64,000 nucleotides of DNA from Romanomermis culicivorax (lineage: Eukaryota > Nematoda > Enoplea > Mermithida > Mermithidae): assembly GCA_963922205.1 (NCBI GenBank), contig CAWUHX010000068.1, forward strand, positions 682,001 through 746,000. The letters run 5' to 3'. The notes under the pieces were generated by a model that saw only the letters and a program-made list of their open reading frames with translations, did not search any database and was not told the DNA's origin. Made by a program: the position numbers and the translations under genes. How positions within the stretch are numbered: position 1 is the first letter of the stretch; the number at the start of each line of letters is the position of its first letter. Shown one piece after another: positions 1-13,100 of the stretch.

Positions 1-960
1 GTGTTCACAATTATATGGCAAATTAAATGACTCAGCATCTTTAAAATTTACGGCAAACTGATATCGGGTATTGACGGACTTACAACTAGAACATAAATTT
101 TAGTTATGGGCAAAATAAGATTCGTGTAATATTACTCGCATGCTTACGAGCTATCAAACACACAAACATCATAGGACCTTCCCTTGAAAGTCGATAACGT
201 AAATAATTTTTGAGAAACCCCATTCTAGTCAACTTATCCATGTTTATTTCATGAAAAACGTTGGAGGTTTACTGGCTAGACTGACCCTAGATCGACAGTG
301 TTTGGAGTCTGGATAACAATTTAGCGACTGACAAATTAAAACTTTCAACCTCAAAGCGTTTTTTTCGTTCAAAAATTCAACTTTGAGGAAAAGAAACTCC
401 AAAAAAAAGAATCGATGGCTTAACCTAATCTAATAAGAATAGCAAAACTTGGACCTACATCCTGTTACCGACCTGTTAATCCCGTGGCGACACATTTGTA
501 CAAGCTTAGACGGCGGAAGTCGTCTGCTTCTTAGCCATTTCTTTGTCAGGAGCCCCGGGTAACAGAGCAGTTTCACGGTCGGTCAAGATTTTCGCAACTC
601 TTGCCGCTTTCGGCGTCTGGAGATGTTGCTCAGTTCCCGAAAATTGATTATGTTCATTTATACACCCAGTATCAAAAATGATGAATTACGTGCAACGTCC
701 GCGCAGTTATTAGAGTAGCAGGAAGGGGAGAAGCAGGAGCTTCCTATATGTAGAAAAATGGGGATATGCGAAAAGAAATTGTACTCACATAAAGTGGCCG
801 TACGAAAATCCAATTTCTAAATGTGTCAGTAGACGTATACAGTTGTTTGCTTTTTAGTATCTTCAAAAGTGAAATGGTTATGGCATCATTTTTTTATCAT
901 ATACTGTTTCTGGCGTTTTTCTTTATGAGCTTCTTTTTGCCTACTCTACTTTTTTTCCAG
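1..960. other. Upstream intron of host gene, mostly featureless
   Basis: AT-rich sequence before the first recognisable + strand exon. It ends in a pyrimidine-rich tract and TTCCAG acceptor at 951-960. Apart from the GC-richer stretch at about 480-640 (listed separately as a possible antisense exon) I see nothing coding in it. The short open frames are not supported by composition or splice context. Confidence 0.5.
506..616 (-). CDS. Possible terminal exon of an antisense gene
   Basis: On the minus strand a TCTCCAG acceptor-like site at about 617-623 is followed by 36 open codons ending in TAA at 506-508. The predicted peptide is Ala/Lys-rich and includes DRETALLPGAPDKEMAKK. The stretch is clearly more GC-rich than the surrounding intron. 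I do not recognise the family. No upstream exon can be assigned inside the window, because the gene would start to the right on the minus strand and nothing convincing is visible there. It could be a nested gene, a retrocopy fragment or chance. Confidence 0.28.
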   Translation of the reverse strand, partial: TPKAARVAKILTDRETALLPGAPDKEMAKKQTTSAV

Positions 961-1137
961 AGACGAATCTTCATTCGACCGGCACCATTATGTGGTACTT
1001 CAAGTCGAAAAAGTTGGATTTCCTGAACGGGAATTATAACCCGATGGCTGACGGTCAAAAATCGGCGGCTACATTCTCCTTCAGGCGTCTAAATGCAGTT
1101 GTGCCCATGAAACCTATGGCAACTCTGCGCGAAAATG
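961..1137 (+). CDS. Host gene exon (first visible)
   Basis: The acceptor TTTTTTTCCAG ends at 960 and the donor is GTGAGT at 1138. The exon opens with two bases of a split codon and ends with one base (G), matching the two-base start of the exon at 10166. The open frame includes WYFKSKKLDFLNGNYNP. It is markedly more GC-rich than its flanks. Its position before the Ser-rich linker would suit the stretch between the SH3/CASK-binding part and the SAMs, but no domain is recognised. Another short reading frame crosses the same bases; phase agreement favours this one. Confidence 0.6.
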
Positions 1138-4100
1138 GTGAGTTTTCTAACATTATGGATACCGTAGAACAGACCTTTTTATGACCTCAATCCTGATACC
1201 ATGCCGGATTCGTTGGATAGAAGTCGGGCACGGAACACGCCGGGTCTATCATTTTTGAATTAAAGTGCTTTCCAAAAATTGAAAAAAAGAAAAAACTCAA
1301 AAATTTAAATGAAATGCTTAGTTTTAGGCTTAGCTTTTTGAATACGGTCTCAGATTTTACTCGTGTCCATTAATGGTATCCTAAAAAATTATTCACGATC
1401 CAAAAAAAGTCGAAATAAAAAAATTAGTTGTCGACGAAAAATGCCACAGCCCGTATGCAAGCCCGAGAGCGTTTTCATCGTTATAGCTCAGTATGAATTA
1501 TATTTTCATGAGAGTTGCAGCTCTTAATTTTTTCGTCAACTTGCGCAGAACTATGCCCTGTTTTATCGAAGAAACTTGAGCACCAGTTGACCTGCAGCTT
1601 GAGCTTCAGCTTCAGCTTAACTCCAACAGCAAAAATATTGAAAAGGTTAAGCTGCAGCTCAGTTGGAGCTTGAGTCCCTATAATGAAACTGAACTCTGAA
1701 CATCCTGCAGGTCGAATTCATGGAGTCTGCGACTTCACTGCTGGTGAATAAATGGTGTCGTCGATATATGTGTTGATATATGTTTTTAGTTTCTGCAGAA
1801 CAGCTTGTTGAGCCAAAATTTTCCAAACTAAATTGGTGAAGTATTGAAAAATCTGTAAACTTGCAAATTGACACTATGTTCATTTTTGCTGATTTATCTC
1901 TCTATACATGGTATAAAATAAGTAATTGTGTGATAGCACAATATCAGAAAAATGCAGTGCTGCAGGATTAGTCAGACAGTAGCCGAGTTTTCTGATCACA
2001 ACTGTTGTTCTAATTATGTAGGACAGTGCGAATTACCATCAAAAAACTTTGCATTTTTCTTGTGGGCCATGTGCTCTCTGCGTCTTCTCATGAGAATAGT
2101 AGAGAACATATTCAATGTGATTTTTTTGCCCGGTCAAATTTGGTAATTAATGAACATTAAGCATTGTTGTACCAAACCAAATTTTCTTTCAAATTCAGAC
2201 AAGAGCGCCTCTTTCAGCTCAAAGAAGTGAACCTCTGTACTCTTCTACTGTGTTACAGCATATTCTGTTTTTCATAAGATAAACTAGTTAGTCGAAACAT
2301 GGCAACAATTAGTACTGTCCCCTAAATTGTTAGCTCAAAGCTTTTACTGTATATTTTTTATTCAAAAAAGTATTGAAAGTTAGTTCTGTTTGATCACAAA
2401 TTTCAAGCCCGGCGTGATTTCTGACTCCGTGAAAAACCGCGAAAATATTAGAAGTACTTGCTTTCCAGTTTTATTATTTAGAACCATTCTAAGACGCACC
2501 AATTTTCAGTTAGTTGAAAGGAAGACCATCAGTCAACATTCACTAAAACGCAGTACATGATTGTGAAATGCACTTACAGACTTCCTATAGATGCAGGCAT
2601 TCGGAGCCACTCAATTCACAGTTCATAAATTGTAGTTCATAAACTTGTTATTCTAGTATCACTGATATTGTCCACAGATTAAGCTGTTCATCAAGAATTG
2701 GTTCGCTGATTTTCATTCGACGAATATAACTCAATTTTTTATCCTCAATATTTACTTGTCGAATGAAATTACATCACTCACACAAAGTGTCTCAAGTTCA
2801 TGTGTATTCAAAGTCAAATTCAAATTCAAAATTCAAATTCAAATTCAAAAAAATAAGTGTCAAATTTTCATTGCAGATTGCATATTGCATGAAAGATTGT
2901 GTGAAACCTCATGGAAGAAAGTTCAATGGACTAGGTAAACTATCTGTATCCAAGTTAGGTATTGAAGCATTATAGTTTATATAAAATACAGGATATAACT
3001 CACTGAAATCGAGACATTAAGATGACCTCTGCCCGTCGGCTGGCATGTCGCTAAAAGCTGGATTCGGCCCGGGTCTTTAACCCGGAAAATTTTTCTTTTT
3101 CAAAAGTTGGTTGTTTTCATCTGGGGAGGTGATTTTATGGAGATTCTGAAAATTTTTATGTCTGTTGTTACAATACTGCATTGTCTTTTTAATGTTTAAA
3201 ATTCCAAACGGTCGACAACGACAAATTTCTTGGCGTTGAAGAATGTGCCATATCTTGGTTGGCCCCAAGGAAAAAACGACTTACAGGATATGCACAGCAG
3301 ATAATTTTTTTTTTAAATGCTTCCAAAATGAAAAGTGACGTAAATATACAGTGACTTGAGAGTCTTCTACATGAACCTTTTACTGTATAATGCTTTACTC
3401 AACAAATTTTTGGTTGCAAGTTAAGTGTTGTCACAACGTTTCAGTTCCATATGACGTACCGCTTGGCAGAAAATTCAAAAAATATAAAATAAAACTTGCT
3501 TTCCAGATCTATTTTTTGGAAACATTTCAAGAAAAACAGGCTATAATGAAAGCACTCACATTGGCAGCAAGTAAGTCTAACAAATTTTGGCTAAACTTTC
3601 ACTACCCATAAATCGAGATCTATTGATATAAATACCAAATTCTGCGTTTCGAAGGAAAAAAATCTTGCTGGCCTTGAAAATTTAATATTTGGATGGGGTC
3701 AAACACCTATAGAGGTTAAAAACTTTCTCGGTGGGGTCAAAACCGCTAAATCTTTTATGGTGATGTAAGCGTACATAATGACGCTCGAGTTTCACATGTA
3801 AGCATTGGCAAAATACACATTAGCGAATCGATATCTACGATTTTTAGGTTCTTGACATGAGCATTCTCTCGTTCTCTGAAACTTTTGCGACAATCGTGGC
3901 CAAACATGAATCAATACAAAAATTCATTTTAGAAGCATTTGATATCGAATCAAAGTGACTTTTTCGATTAGACTTTGAATTGTGTAAGTCGCGGCGATTA
4001 ATACACTTGAAACTAATGCTTTTCTACCTGAGACAATGGCCAATTTTTTACCGTTTCTGGCCCTTTTTCCGTGCCTAAAAAATACAATAAATCACGTCTT

Positions 4101-7100
4101 TAAAAAGCATTCTGATTAATTAATGCGGCAAATGTTTAAAAAAAAGTGTCGTCAGCGGCCTCGGCGCTCATTTATCGCCCATTCCGTTTTTTCTGCGCAC
4201 GCTAATTTGTGCCTTAGCGACCCGCTTGTTATCAAATTTCTGAGCTTTTAGCTTATAATTTATGATAATTGAGAAAAAAGTGCTCCTGGAGAGCATGATA
4301 GAAAGCTATACGGTCTTCGAATATGCGGCTATCTGCTTTTGAAAGCCAAGTTTGAAATTTTTCAAGGTCACGCTTTCTAACTTCATTCACTCGGAACTTT
4401 ATTTTTACTTCACTTGTGAACTATCTGATTGCTTGCTGATTTAATTTGACACTGTGTAGCTGGTCTTAGCATGTAATTTACCATCAGCCCTTAAACTTCA
4501 TAATTCCACTAATTCATCACGACATGTAAAACAACGAAATTAATCCTTAATCTCTCAATGTATATATACTTCAGCATTACAGTTTTTACTCTCAAGTTCA
4601 GCCGCATTCGAAAGTCAATACCAAATTATTGCTGGGGCTATAGCAGAAATCTTTTTACATAAAAATTCATACTTTAAAAACTACAAATTTAATTCTAAAT
4701 TCATCTTTAACTAGAACTTCCGCTGGTGTTGAAACAAATAAAATTGTCTGTATTATTTTGAAAAGAGGCTCTTCTATTTCATGCAGAATATGCGATGGTA
4801 TGTTTGTTGAATCTCTTGGGGTTCACACTATGATTCATGCAGTACACAAGACCTTGTGATTTTGAAGGTTTATTAGTGGATTCCACTCCTTCGTCACATG
4901 TCACGACCAACATACTGGAAGCTTATTGTGCTTCTCAAAATGAATCTTTCAAAACTCAAGATGAAAGCAAGATACCCACAAAAGCTTTCGTTATTATGGA
5001 AATTAGTCTGTAGAATTCAACCTCGACGATCTGAATTCAAACCTGTACCACAACTATGGAAAAATAACTTACTCGTCATGACATGTATAGCAGAAGTAAG
5101 TTTTGCATCATCATACTTCTAATTCAATGTTGTAAATTTTCTGTGCTCATACGCAATGGTTAGCAGGTTTTTCACAGGTTTTTCACTTTGATTCCATATC
5201 TGATTTTCAAATGTATTATATGAAAGCTATGAAAGCCTCGCATTAAGACCACCAGGTTTGACGGAAGTGTGTCACAAAAAGTTCTATGATTCTAACGAAT
5301 GACGATTTCCATAGTGTAAATTCCGAAATAAAGCATGTTATAGTGTATTGGATGGCAGTAACAGTAATTTTCCCCTGTGGGTCTTGTTAGACTAAGATTA
5401 GCGTAAATGTGATAAATAACGGAAACTTCGCCTATACTTAATCCCAGCAACCAACTGAAGTATGGAAAAACACTAATCCGATGGAGCATTATGAAAACTG
5501 TAATAATGCTTCTATGACTAATCGTCTATTGTAATACTTTCTGAAGTATGCAATTCTGAATGCTTATGGAGCTTTGTAAGTCCGTAACAGTATAGAATCG
5601 CTATTTCATTACGTTAGAAACTTTGCTTTATCAAATGCGACTATATTCCATTTTTGTTTATGTGAAAGTTGGAATGCAAAAAGAAGCGTTGGCAGGAAAA
5701 ACAGCCTTTAGTCTAATTTTTAGTCCTATGTGACATTAAGGTTTGGCAGAAAATTCTAAAAATTTGCAACAGTACTTGTTTACCTCTTTATGCTTTAGAA
5801 GCATTTCGATAAGAAAAATAAACTATTAGATGAAATAAACTCAATTCTAGTATTAACTGCTATATTCACTTTAATCCTGCGGCTTAATGACTTTTTCGAA
5901 AAAGTGCATCATGTATATCGTATGAAAACTATGAGGGCAATAAAGCGTATACTTTTGTGAATATTCCACTGAAACACATATCAAATAGTATACGCTTTTT
6001 TGGAAAGCATTTCAGATAAAAATATTAAATTCCTTTTCAGAATCACAAAATATTAGACGAAAGGCTTCTCGTTTTTGTCATCATTACGTCATGTTCAAAC
6101 CATGTTCCCTCTTCAACATTTCCTCCTATATCTCACTTATCATATCGCAGCTGACGATCTTCTTCACCATTATATTAAATTACTACCTATTCTGGTTCAG
6201 TATAAAATCGAAAACAACTACTTTCGATTCCTTCGGCACAGTTTCCGTCTTTCAGTCACTTTTTGCTTACTAATGAAAGAGAGAAAAAAGTACAAGTAAT
6301 GCCTCTCCGCGAAAGTCAGGAATTGTGAGAATTGGTCGTAAATGCTGCTCGGTGTTTCGGATTTCTCCTTATCATCATAAGATAATTTATTTTAGAACTT
6401 TTTTGCTCTTTCTAGTGTCGCGGAATGCCGATGAGAGGAGCAGAGGGGCAACATTTTTTGTGTACGCCTCCTGGCCCCGGAACCAGATGGCAGTTTAGGA
6501 GCGGCACTCAAAAGACGACAAGTGGTTGGCGGATTGTAGCCTGTGTATGTACGCTAGTTCCTCCTCTCATTCCTCTAAAACTCTCTTTCCATGCTCCTCA
6601 CCGGCCTAAAATCCTCCAGCTATCGGGGATTAAGCCGTAAGGCCAAAACCTATCCATCTATTTATACAGTATCGAACGAAAGCCCGAGCCATCGTTTCTC
6701 TTTCATAAATGAGGACAGCTTCTCATTATAACGTTCTGCTAAATGTTTGGCTTGTCCTCAGGTCGGGCGTTTTCTCTGCTGCATGTTACCATGTATATTT
6801 TAGCACTGTATCGTGTAATTGGATGCGCAATGTAGAATGTCTTTTATTATATTGTTCTTCTTGGGGCTGTAGACGAAAAATATTTGCATAAACTTTAGGC
6901 AAATTTTGTTCGGAATTAACTTTGGGGCTCGTAAAATTGCTCTTCGGGGAGTTAACATGTCTATTGCTTATGTTCGGGAGATTCAATTACATAAATTCTA
7001 TTGTATTGCTTGGTTGCGCGAGGTTCATTATTTTCGTCGTTGAAATTGTTGAAGACCTTCTGAAAGAGTTGAAATTTTTCGGTTCAAATACTTTTTGTGC

Positions 7101-10100
7101 TGTATTTCTTTCGAAAAAATTAACTCAAGGGATCATTGAGAAAGTTTGTTGAATATCGAGGAATTTCGTCATTCCAAAATCAAAAGTTATTATGTGTTTC
7201 AAGTAGACTGACCTCTATGTTCGAAGAAACATGCTATTGCCATAGCTATTTGTCTAATTTACTTTTGTCAAATGAACAGCGATAAACCACATTTGATTTT
7301 TTCTAAACAACTGGTAGTCTCTCTATTTTCATACCAGTTCGACCACTCGACTATTATCGGGACATTGCGTTATGCCTGGTCTTACAACACACCCGTGAGT
7401 ATGTTCTTGGAGGGGGCTGTGGAGCATCATTGCTAGGAAAACAGAAAGATAGGACAATTAGTTGAGATGTTTCACTTCCCAAAGATAATTCCATCAAAAG
7501 CGATCTGATCTTTGCAACTTTCGCAAATTTTTTAAATTGACACATTCAATTCAATGGAAAGACATTCATAAAAAGCACTCATTGACTCACATTGGATTGA
7601 TTTTCCATTTAAAAGAGGTTTCGTCAAAAACTTCAAATGAATAATTGTTCTTTGATTCAGTTCGAACCACATATCTAACCCCTATTGTATGTAACATATG
7701 CTGACTTTATTTCTAGATTAATCTTATGACATTCAACTTGAACTGAAAAAATTTTTGCGCAATTAAATTGATATAATTTGAATTTTGCGTAGTATACGCT
7801 AATACACTGATTTAGACATGGGAGTGACATGCAATTTTCGGTAATAATGGGATGGGACTACAGAAACCTATATAATGCTAGAGGACTTCAATGTTTCAGT
7901 TATTCGTGTTTGAATTTGCACATATCGATTCTGTAATGAACTATTATAACTGATGGCTTTCGTTTTATAAATTATCTAATGAGTCAACAGTTCATTTGTT
8001 GTGTGTAAATTTATTTGTGGTCCGTTTTTTGTGAATTGAAAAATGACCAAAATTAAATACCATCCTTGTAATTGTTTACAAAAAGCTTTTACCCAAAATT
8101 TTAGGGGAGGGGTCTCTGAAGATAAAAAATTTGATTTTTTAACCAGAAATGTCAGGAAAACGGTTAAAAAAATATTAATTTTTGTCCTAAACAACCGTAA
8201 AAAATGTATCCATGGCGCGAAGCGACGAGAAAATTGACATTTTTGACCATTTTTGTTCAAAAATTATCATTTTTCATCAAAAAATTGACATTTTCCGATA
8301 TTTTTCGACCAAAGGGATGGGGCTCCCGATGACTACCATATAGCTAGCCATCTTGGGGAGGTCGCCCAATGGCTAGCCATACGGTCGAAGATTTTTGGGG
8401 GGTACCCATATCACTTCCTCCCTAATTACGTGTATGCTTAATATTTGTAAGCATTATAAAAAAGACAGACTATCGGGTAATTAAGCTTTGATAATGTTTG
8501 ACGTTAGCTGCACCGTTGAACATTTTGAACTGTAATTCAAGGACGCCGAGAAGCTTTTGTGGAATCTCAATACATGAAGTACCCACGAACCGATTATGAC
8601 GGGGACTTCTGAACAAACATGACAAACTTGAAAACTCTTATATCTGAACAACTGAGCCAGTTTTTTACTAACAACAACCACTTTTCGAACATTAGTCGTT
8701 GACTTCCAGAAGTGTTTTGCGTATAGCTAAAATTTACTAAACCTACTAAAGAAATTAAATTTTGTTATTTCAAATGAATCTCGACGATGAAAAAACGACT
8801 AATGAAAAAACAAGTCGAAAACACAATTTCATCGTGTAGCACGGATTTGATTTTTTTCGTTGTGTGGATATATTGAAATTGTGAATAAATAATATTGACT
8901 TATGATGCATGTTTCTTTATTTGCATCATTGTCATTCTGCGTCTCCGGGGCCAATTTAAAAAATAGACTTTAGTATTGATGAATCACTGATGATGTTGGT
9001 GACCTTTGGATAAAGATCTCTAGATTTTTATAACAATATGCAAGCCTGCTTGTAACTTTTTCTATGAATTTGATGCAATGAAACTAATGATTATTGACGG
9101 CATTGAAAAAAATGTGCTTGCTAATCATTGCATTGGCGAACGTAAGGAATCAGGCTCATGTTCTCTATAGTGAAACCCAGATCGAGGTTTTTCCCTGAGC
9201 TGTTATTTTTAGCGGAAACCTCGAGTTATTTTTCAGAGTACGTAGTGTGGTAATCCAGAGTGGTGAAGACATTAGACCGAAGTGCAGTTGAGCTTGCATT
9301 GATGGGGGTGGTCAGAAATATTTTGACCGTTGTATATCGGTATCCCCAATGTATCAGTATATCGAACGTATCGTCATACCGAATGTATCATTATCCCGAA
9401 TTATGCATTAATTCTCGGTATGCCGAAATGTACAATTTTATTTTTTATTCGAATACATTGACTAATTCTAGTTATCCCGAATACACATTTTTTTGTTCAT
9501 TTTGTTAACTATCCTTTTGTCCGAACTTCCCAAAGCTTGTGTGGATCTTAGGCTTGGGCTTTGGCTTAGGCTTAGGCTTAGGCTTAGGCTTAGACTTAGG
9601 CTTAGGCTTAGACTTAGGCTTAGACTCAGGCTTAGGCTTAGGCTTAGGCTTAGGTTCATGCTTAGGCTTAGGCTTAGGCAGATTTAGGGTTAGGCTTGGG
9701 CTTTGACATTATTCAGGGTACAAATACGTCCGGTCAACAGAGTTTTTTTTATTGTGAAAACTGTTCGGGATACCGGTACATTCGGGATACTGGTACGTAC
9801 GGGATACCCATACCTTCAATATACCGATACCCAGTCATTTTGACTTTACCCCAATCCAAATAATGACTTTTCGAGGCGAGGAGCGGAAATTTATTTCTCC
9901 CAAAATTCAACAAATTGGGTATCAGTGGATCAGATCTTGTTGATTCTATACAAAAACGTGGTTTTAAATATTGTATCTCAATTTTTGACGTACTGAAAAT
10001 TGGCTAATATTTGGTTGACCATCCTCAGATTTTCCTTGCTACTGATGAGTGCTGTTAACCTAGATTGAATTCGTAGCTGCTGCAACAATTTCCAAATTAT

Positions 10101-13100
10101 ATTTTGACGACACTAACATTCGAACGACATTCAACTCGTCTACTACAGTACACTTTTCCTTTCAGAGTCCTTGGTCAACTATAACCAACTGCCACCTTCC
10201 ACAACGACCACCGTCGTAATCAAGAAAGGCTCCTTATCTACACCGATGAAAAATAGCCAATCTTACGTCGAAGATTACTGTAGCACCAGTAGCGGTAGCA
10301 GCAGCAGCAACAACGTTCCTTTCAACAACAATTGCATGCCTTCCCCGCCCTCCTATCATGTGACGTCGAGCCGAAAAAACTTCGACAACAATAGCCCGGC
10401 TAACAGGGCTCATTATTACCAGCCGCAACGACAGTGCTCATCGCCGGGAGCTGTTAATTTTTGCGGCTCGGGTGCGGTTTCGGCGTCGGCCAATTTGCAT
10501 AAACTGTTGCCCAATTCAAAATCGGATTATTTGTTGAGGCAGCAACGTCTGGTGCCCTATTCAACGTCCTGGTGCAGCCAACAACCGTTATTAGAATTGG
10601 AAGCCGTGAGGGATTTTTACGGGGTGGAAGAACAAAGGAGGATTCAACAGCAGCAGCAGCATCAGCAGCAGATTAGGAAGTATTCGTCACCCACGAGACG
10701 TAGAATGTCGCACAGCGAATCGGCCGGATCGTGCGTTTACGGGAGAGGTGAATTCTATTTTTAGATATTTTAGATTTTTGGTCGGGAATCCGATTCAATC
10801 AACTTAATTGGTCCTTGACTGTCGTGGGAAAAGCTATCTTTCTATACTGGAAGATACCGTAAAGCTGCATGCATTTTAATTAGAGGTCAAACAGTATCAC
10901 ATCAAATGTGCATAGTTCTAGCATGGATTGATTTTTTCATTAAGCTTCATTTTTAATTGTTATGTAGCTTGTCGACTCTATGCATTATTTTGAAAGGAAT
11001 GCAAAGTTTATGCTATGTTTACTAGTCAAAGATCAGCTGCTGACTATTCAGTAGTTAGTATGAGTTTGAAAAATTTAGTAATATGTGTAAAAACATGATT
11101 GTCACGTAATTTTCACAGTAAAAAGAAGTTGAAATGAAAGAAATGTTTTTTAGAAGTTAATTTTCTAATAAAAATGCAGTTTTTCACGTTGGTTTCACTT
11201 CTCGAAAATTTGTATCATACTTCTTATTTTGAAATTGTTCTGTTGGAACTTATCGCTGCAAAAATTAGCATAAAAATTGTAATCAAAAATGATTATTTCA
11301 CGTATCAAAAAAATTTTGTCATGACAACGTAGTGGTCGAAATCAAAGAAAAAGCATCTTGCTTGTCAATCTTTGACTTAGAACTGTGGCCGGCACCTTAG
11401 ATGCATTTGGTTAGGTTATTTGAGAAAATTATCAATCGTTCTGTTCATCGCTGATGGACAAGGAAAACTCTTCTTATTGATTGCAGTAACAAATTCACAA
11501 GTTTTCTGCATTGAACATACTTTCATTGTTTCGCTGCATCAGCGAAGAATTTATTTTCCTTAGGTGCTCAAAATTCAAAAGTTGTCGAGTTTTCAGAGCA
11601 ATTATTATTATTGAAAATGTATAGTTTGGAGGTGAAGTTCAAAATGAAATTTTTCAAGCTATAGAACACAAATCATTGATAGAAGCTTCAATAGGGTTAT
11701 TTTCATCGAATCCCTGTCAAATGTAAAAAAATTTTTGCGTTTCAACCGTATAGAAATCTGGAAAATATATTCTTTTTCGAAAATCAGGAGGAACAAGCGG
11801 TTGAACACTGTTTCAAATCGGCATTTTTATGAAAAAAATATCGATTCCAGTTAACTGTTGCAGCTCTAATATTTATGAGTATATGAAGCCAAATTAAATT
11901 TCGGATAATACATCTAAGCTTGTAAATCATAAAATCAAGGAAGTGAGTTTATTCTATACTTTCTTTGGTCTCCACAAAATCATGCATTACTTGAAACTGA
12001 AAATTCTTGAATCGAGCCATCCGCCATTCAACAAATTTCAAACATAAATTTTTACTCGCAATTCAATTTAAAACACTTTTCTTTTCACTCAGGATTTTAA
12101 TAGTTATTTAGGATCCATAAATCTGGTTGCCATTCACGTTATAAAACTTGATTAAGTTTTAAATTTGGATGTTGTGATAATCAAGATAATCAATTTTTAC
12201 CATTTTTGATTCAAAACTTCTGAGTAAAATTGTTTTGAGTTAAATCTAGCAGCGGCTGGATCTTTATGTGTTCTGTAAATTTTTTTTTAATTTCACTTTA
12301 AAAATGGGTTTTTTAGGTTTCTGAGAATACAGACTAGCAGCAATTCATGGATAATATAAGAATCATTTCGACTCTTTTTAAGCGCCTACACCTTAGACAG
12401 AACTTTTGATATGCTAGCTGAACCAACTGATCCGTACTCGATAGGTTTCACATCTCAAGTAGGAACCTTGTTTTCTGATGTCTTCCAACTACTGGCATAC
12501 CGCTGTTGTATATGAGGTGTTTTTTTCAGAATGCTTGACAGTATAGAGTCGGATGTACTTTTTCCACATTTACTTTGTTTTTTCTATTTATGTCACATAG
12601 TTTAATCTGAAATTTATACCTTTACTCATCTAGCATCAAAAAAATTGACGAAATATCTATTGGGAAAAGCGAAGAACTTTACTTACTAAAATATGGATCT
12701 ACATGCACATGGCGGAAAACAGATTGTGGTTATCATTCTAATTGTTTAACAACGAAGAACTGATGATATGCATGGACAACAAGTTTTCGAAATAAATCAA
12801 TTGATCTACAATGTACCGTGGAAACTGAAGTGCCATTGATTGGTATTATTTTTAAATTACAACTTCGTTTGTGACAATATGCATCATGCTCTAATGATAT
12901 GAATAAGTGGGTATTGTATTAACTGTACCACCAGAATACTCATGGCTTTTGGAAAATCAGACAGGATCCTTGTTTCCAGCTACATTCAGTCCTTTTCTCT
13001 AGCAGCAGAAAAAAATAAAATTTATTTTTTGTCTTTTGCTTTTTCCTCTTTCTCATTTTTTCTTCAACAACAATTCAATCAACTTGCGTCTACGATTTTT

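Larger units (their letters stand above)
1138..10165. other. 9-kb intron with repeats
   Basis: Long intron between two phase-compatible exons. It holds several decayed copies of the ~250-bp MITE family (about 3300-3545, right end at 5735-5830, small piece at 8440-8475) and an A/T-rich CAAATT tract at 2815-2850. It also holds a foldback repeat with a telomere-like core (9311-9845). A GC-rich open stretch at 6416-6544 is bounded by AG and GTATGT, but its phase would break the host frame. The rest is unremarkable AT-rich sequence. Confidence 0.6.

Noticed and set aside
6416..6544. GC-rich open stretch bounded by AG and GTATGT, a possible cassette exon of the host gene
   Set aside because: Its phase would bring a stop into the host frame, and no other partner exon is visible.
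9468..9687. Open frames of Leu-Ser and Leu-Arg repeats on both strands
   Set aside because: They are translations of the TTAGGC array and have no other coding features.
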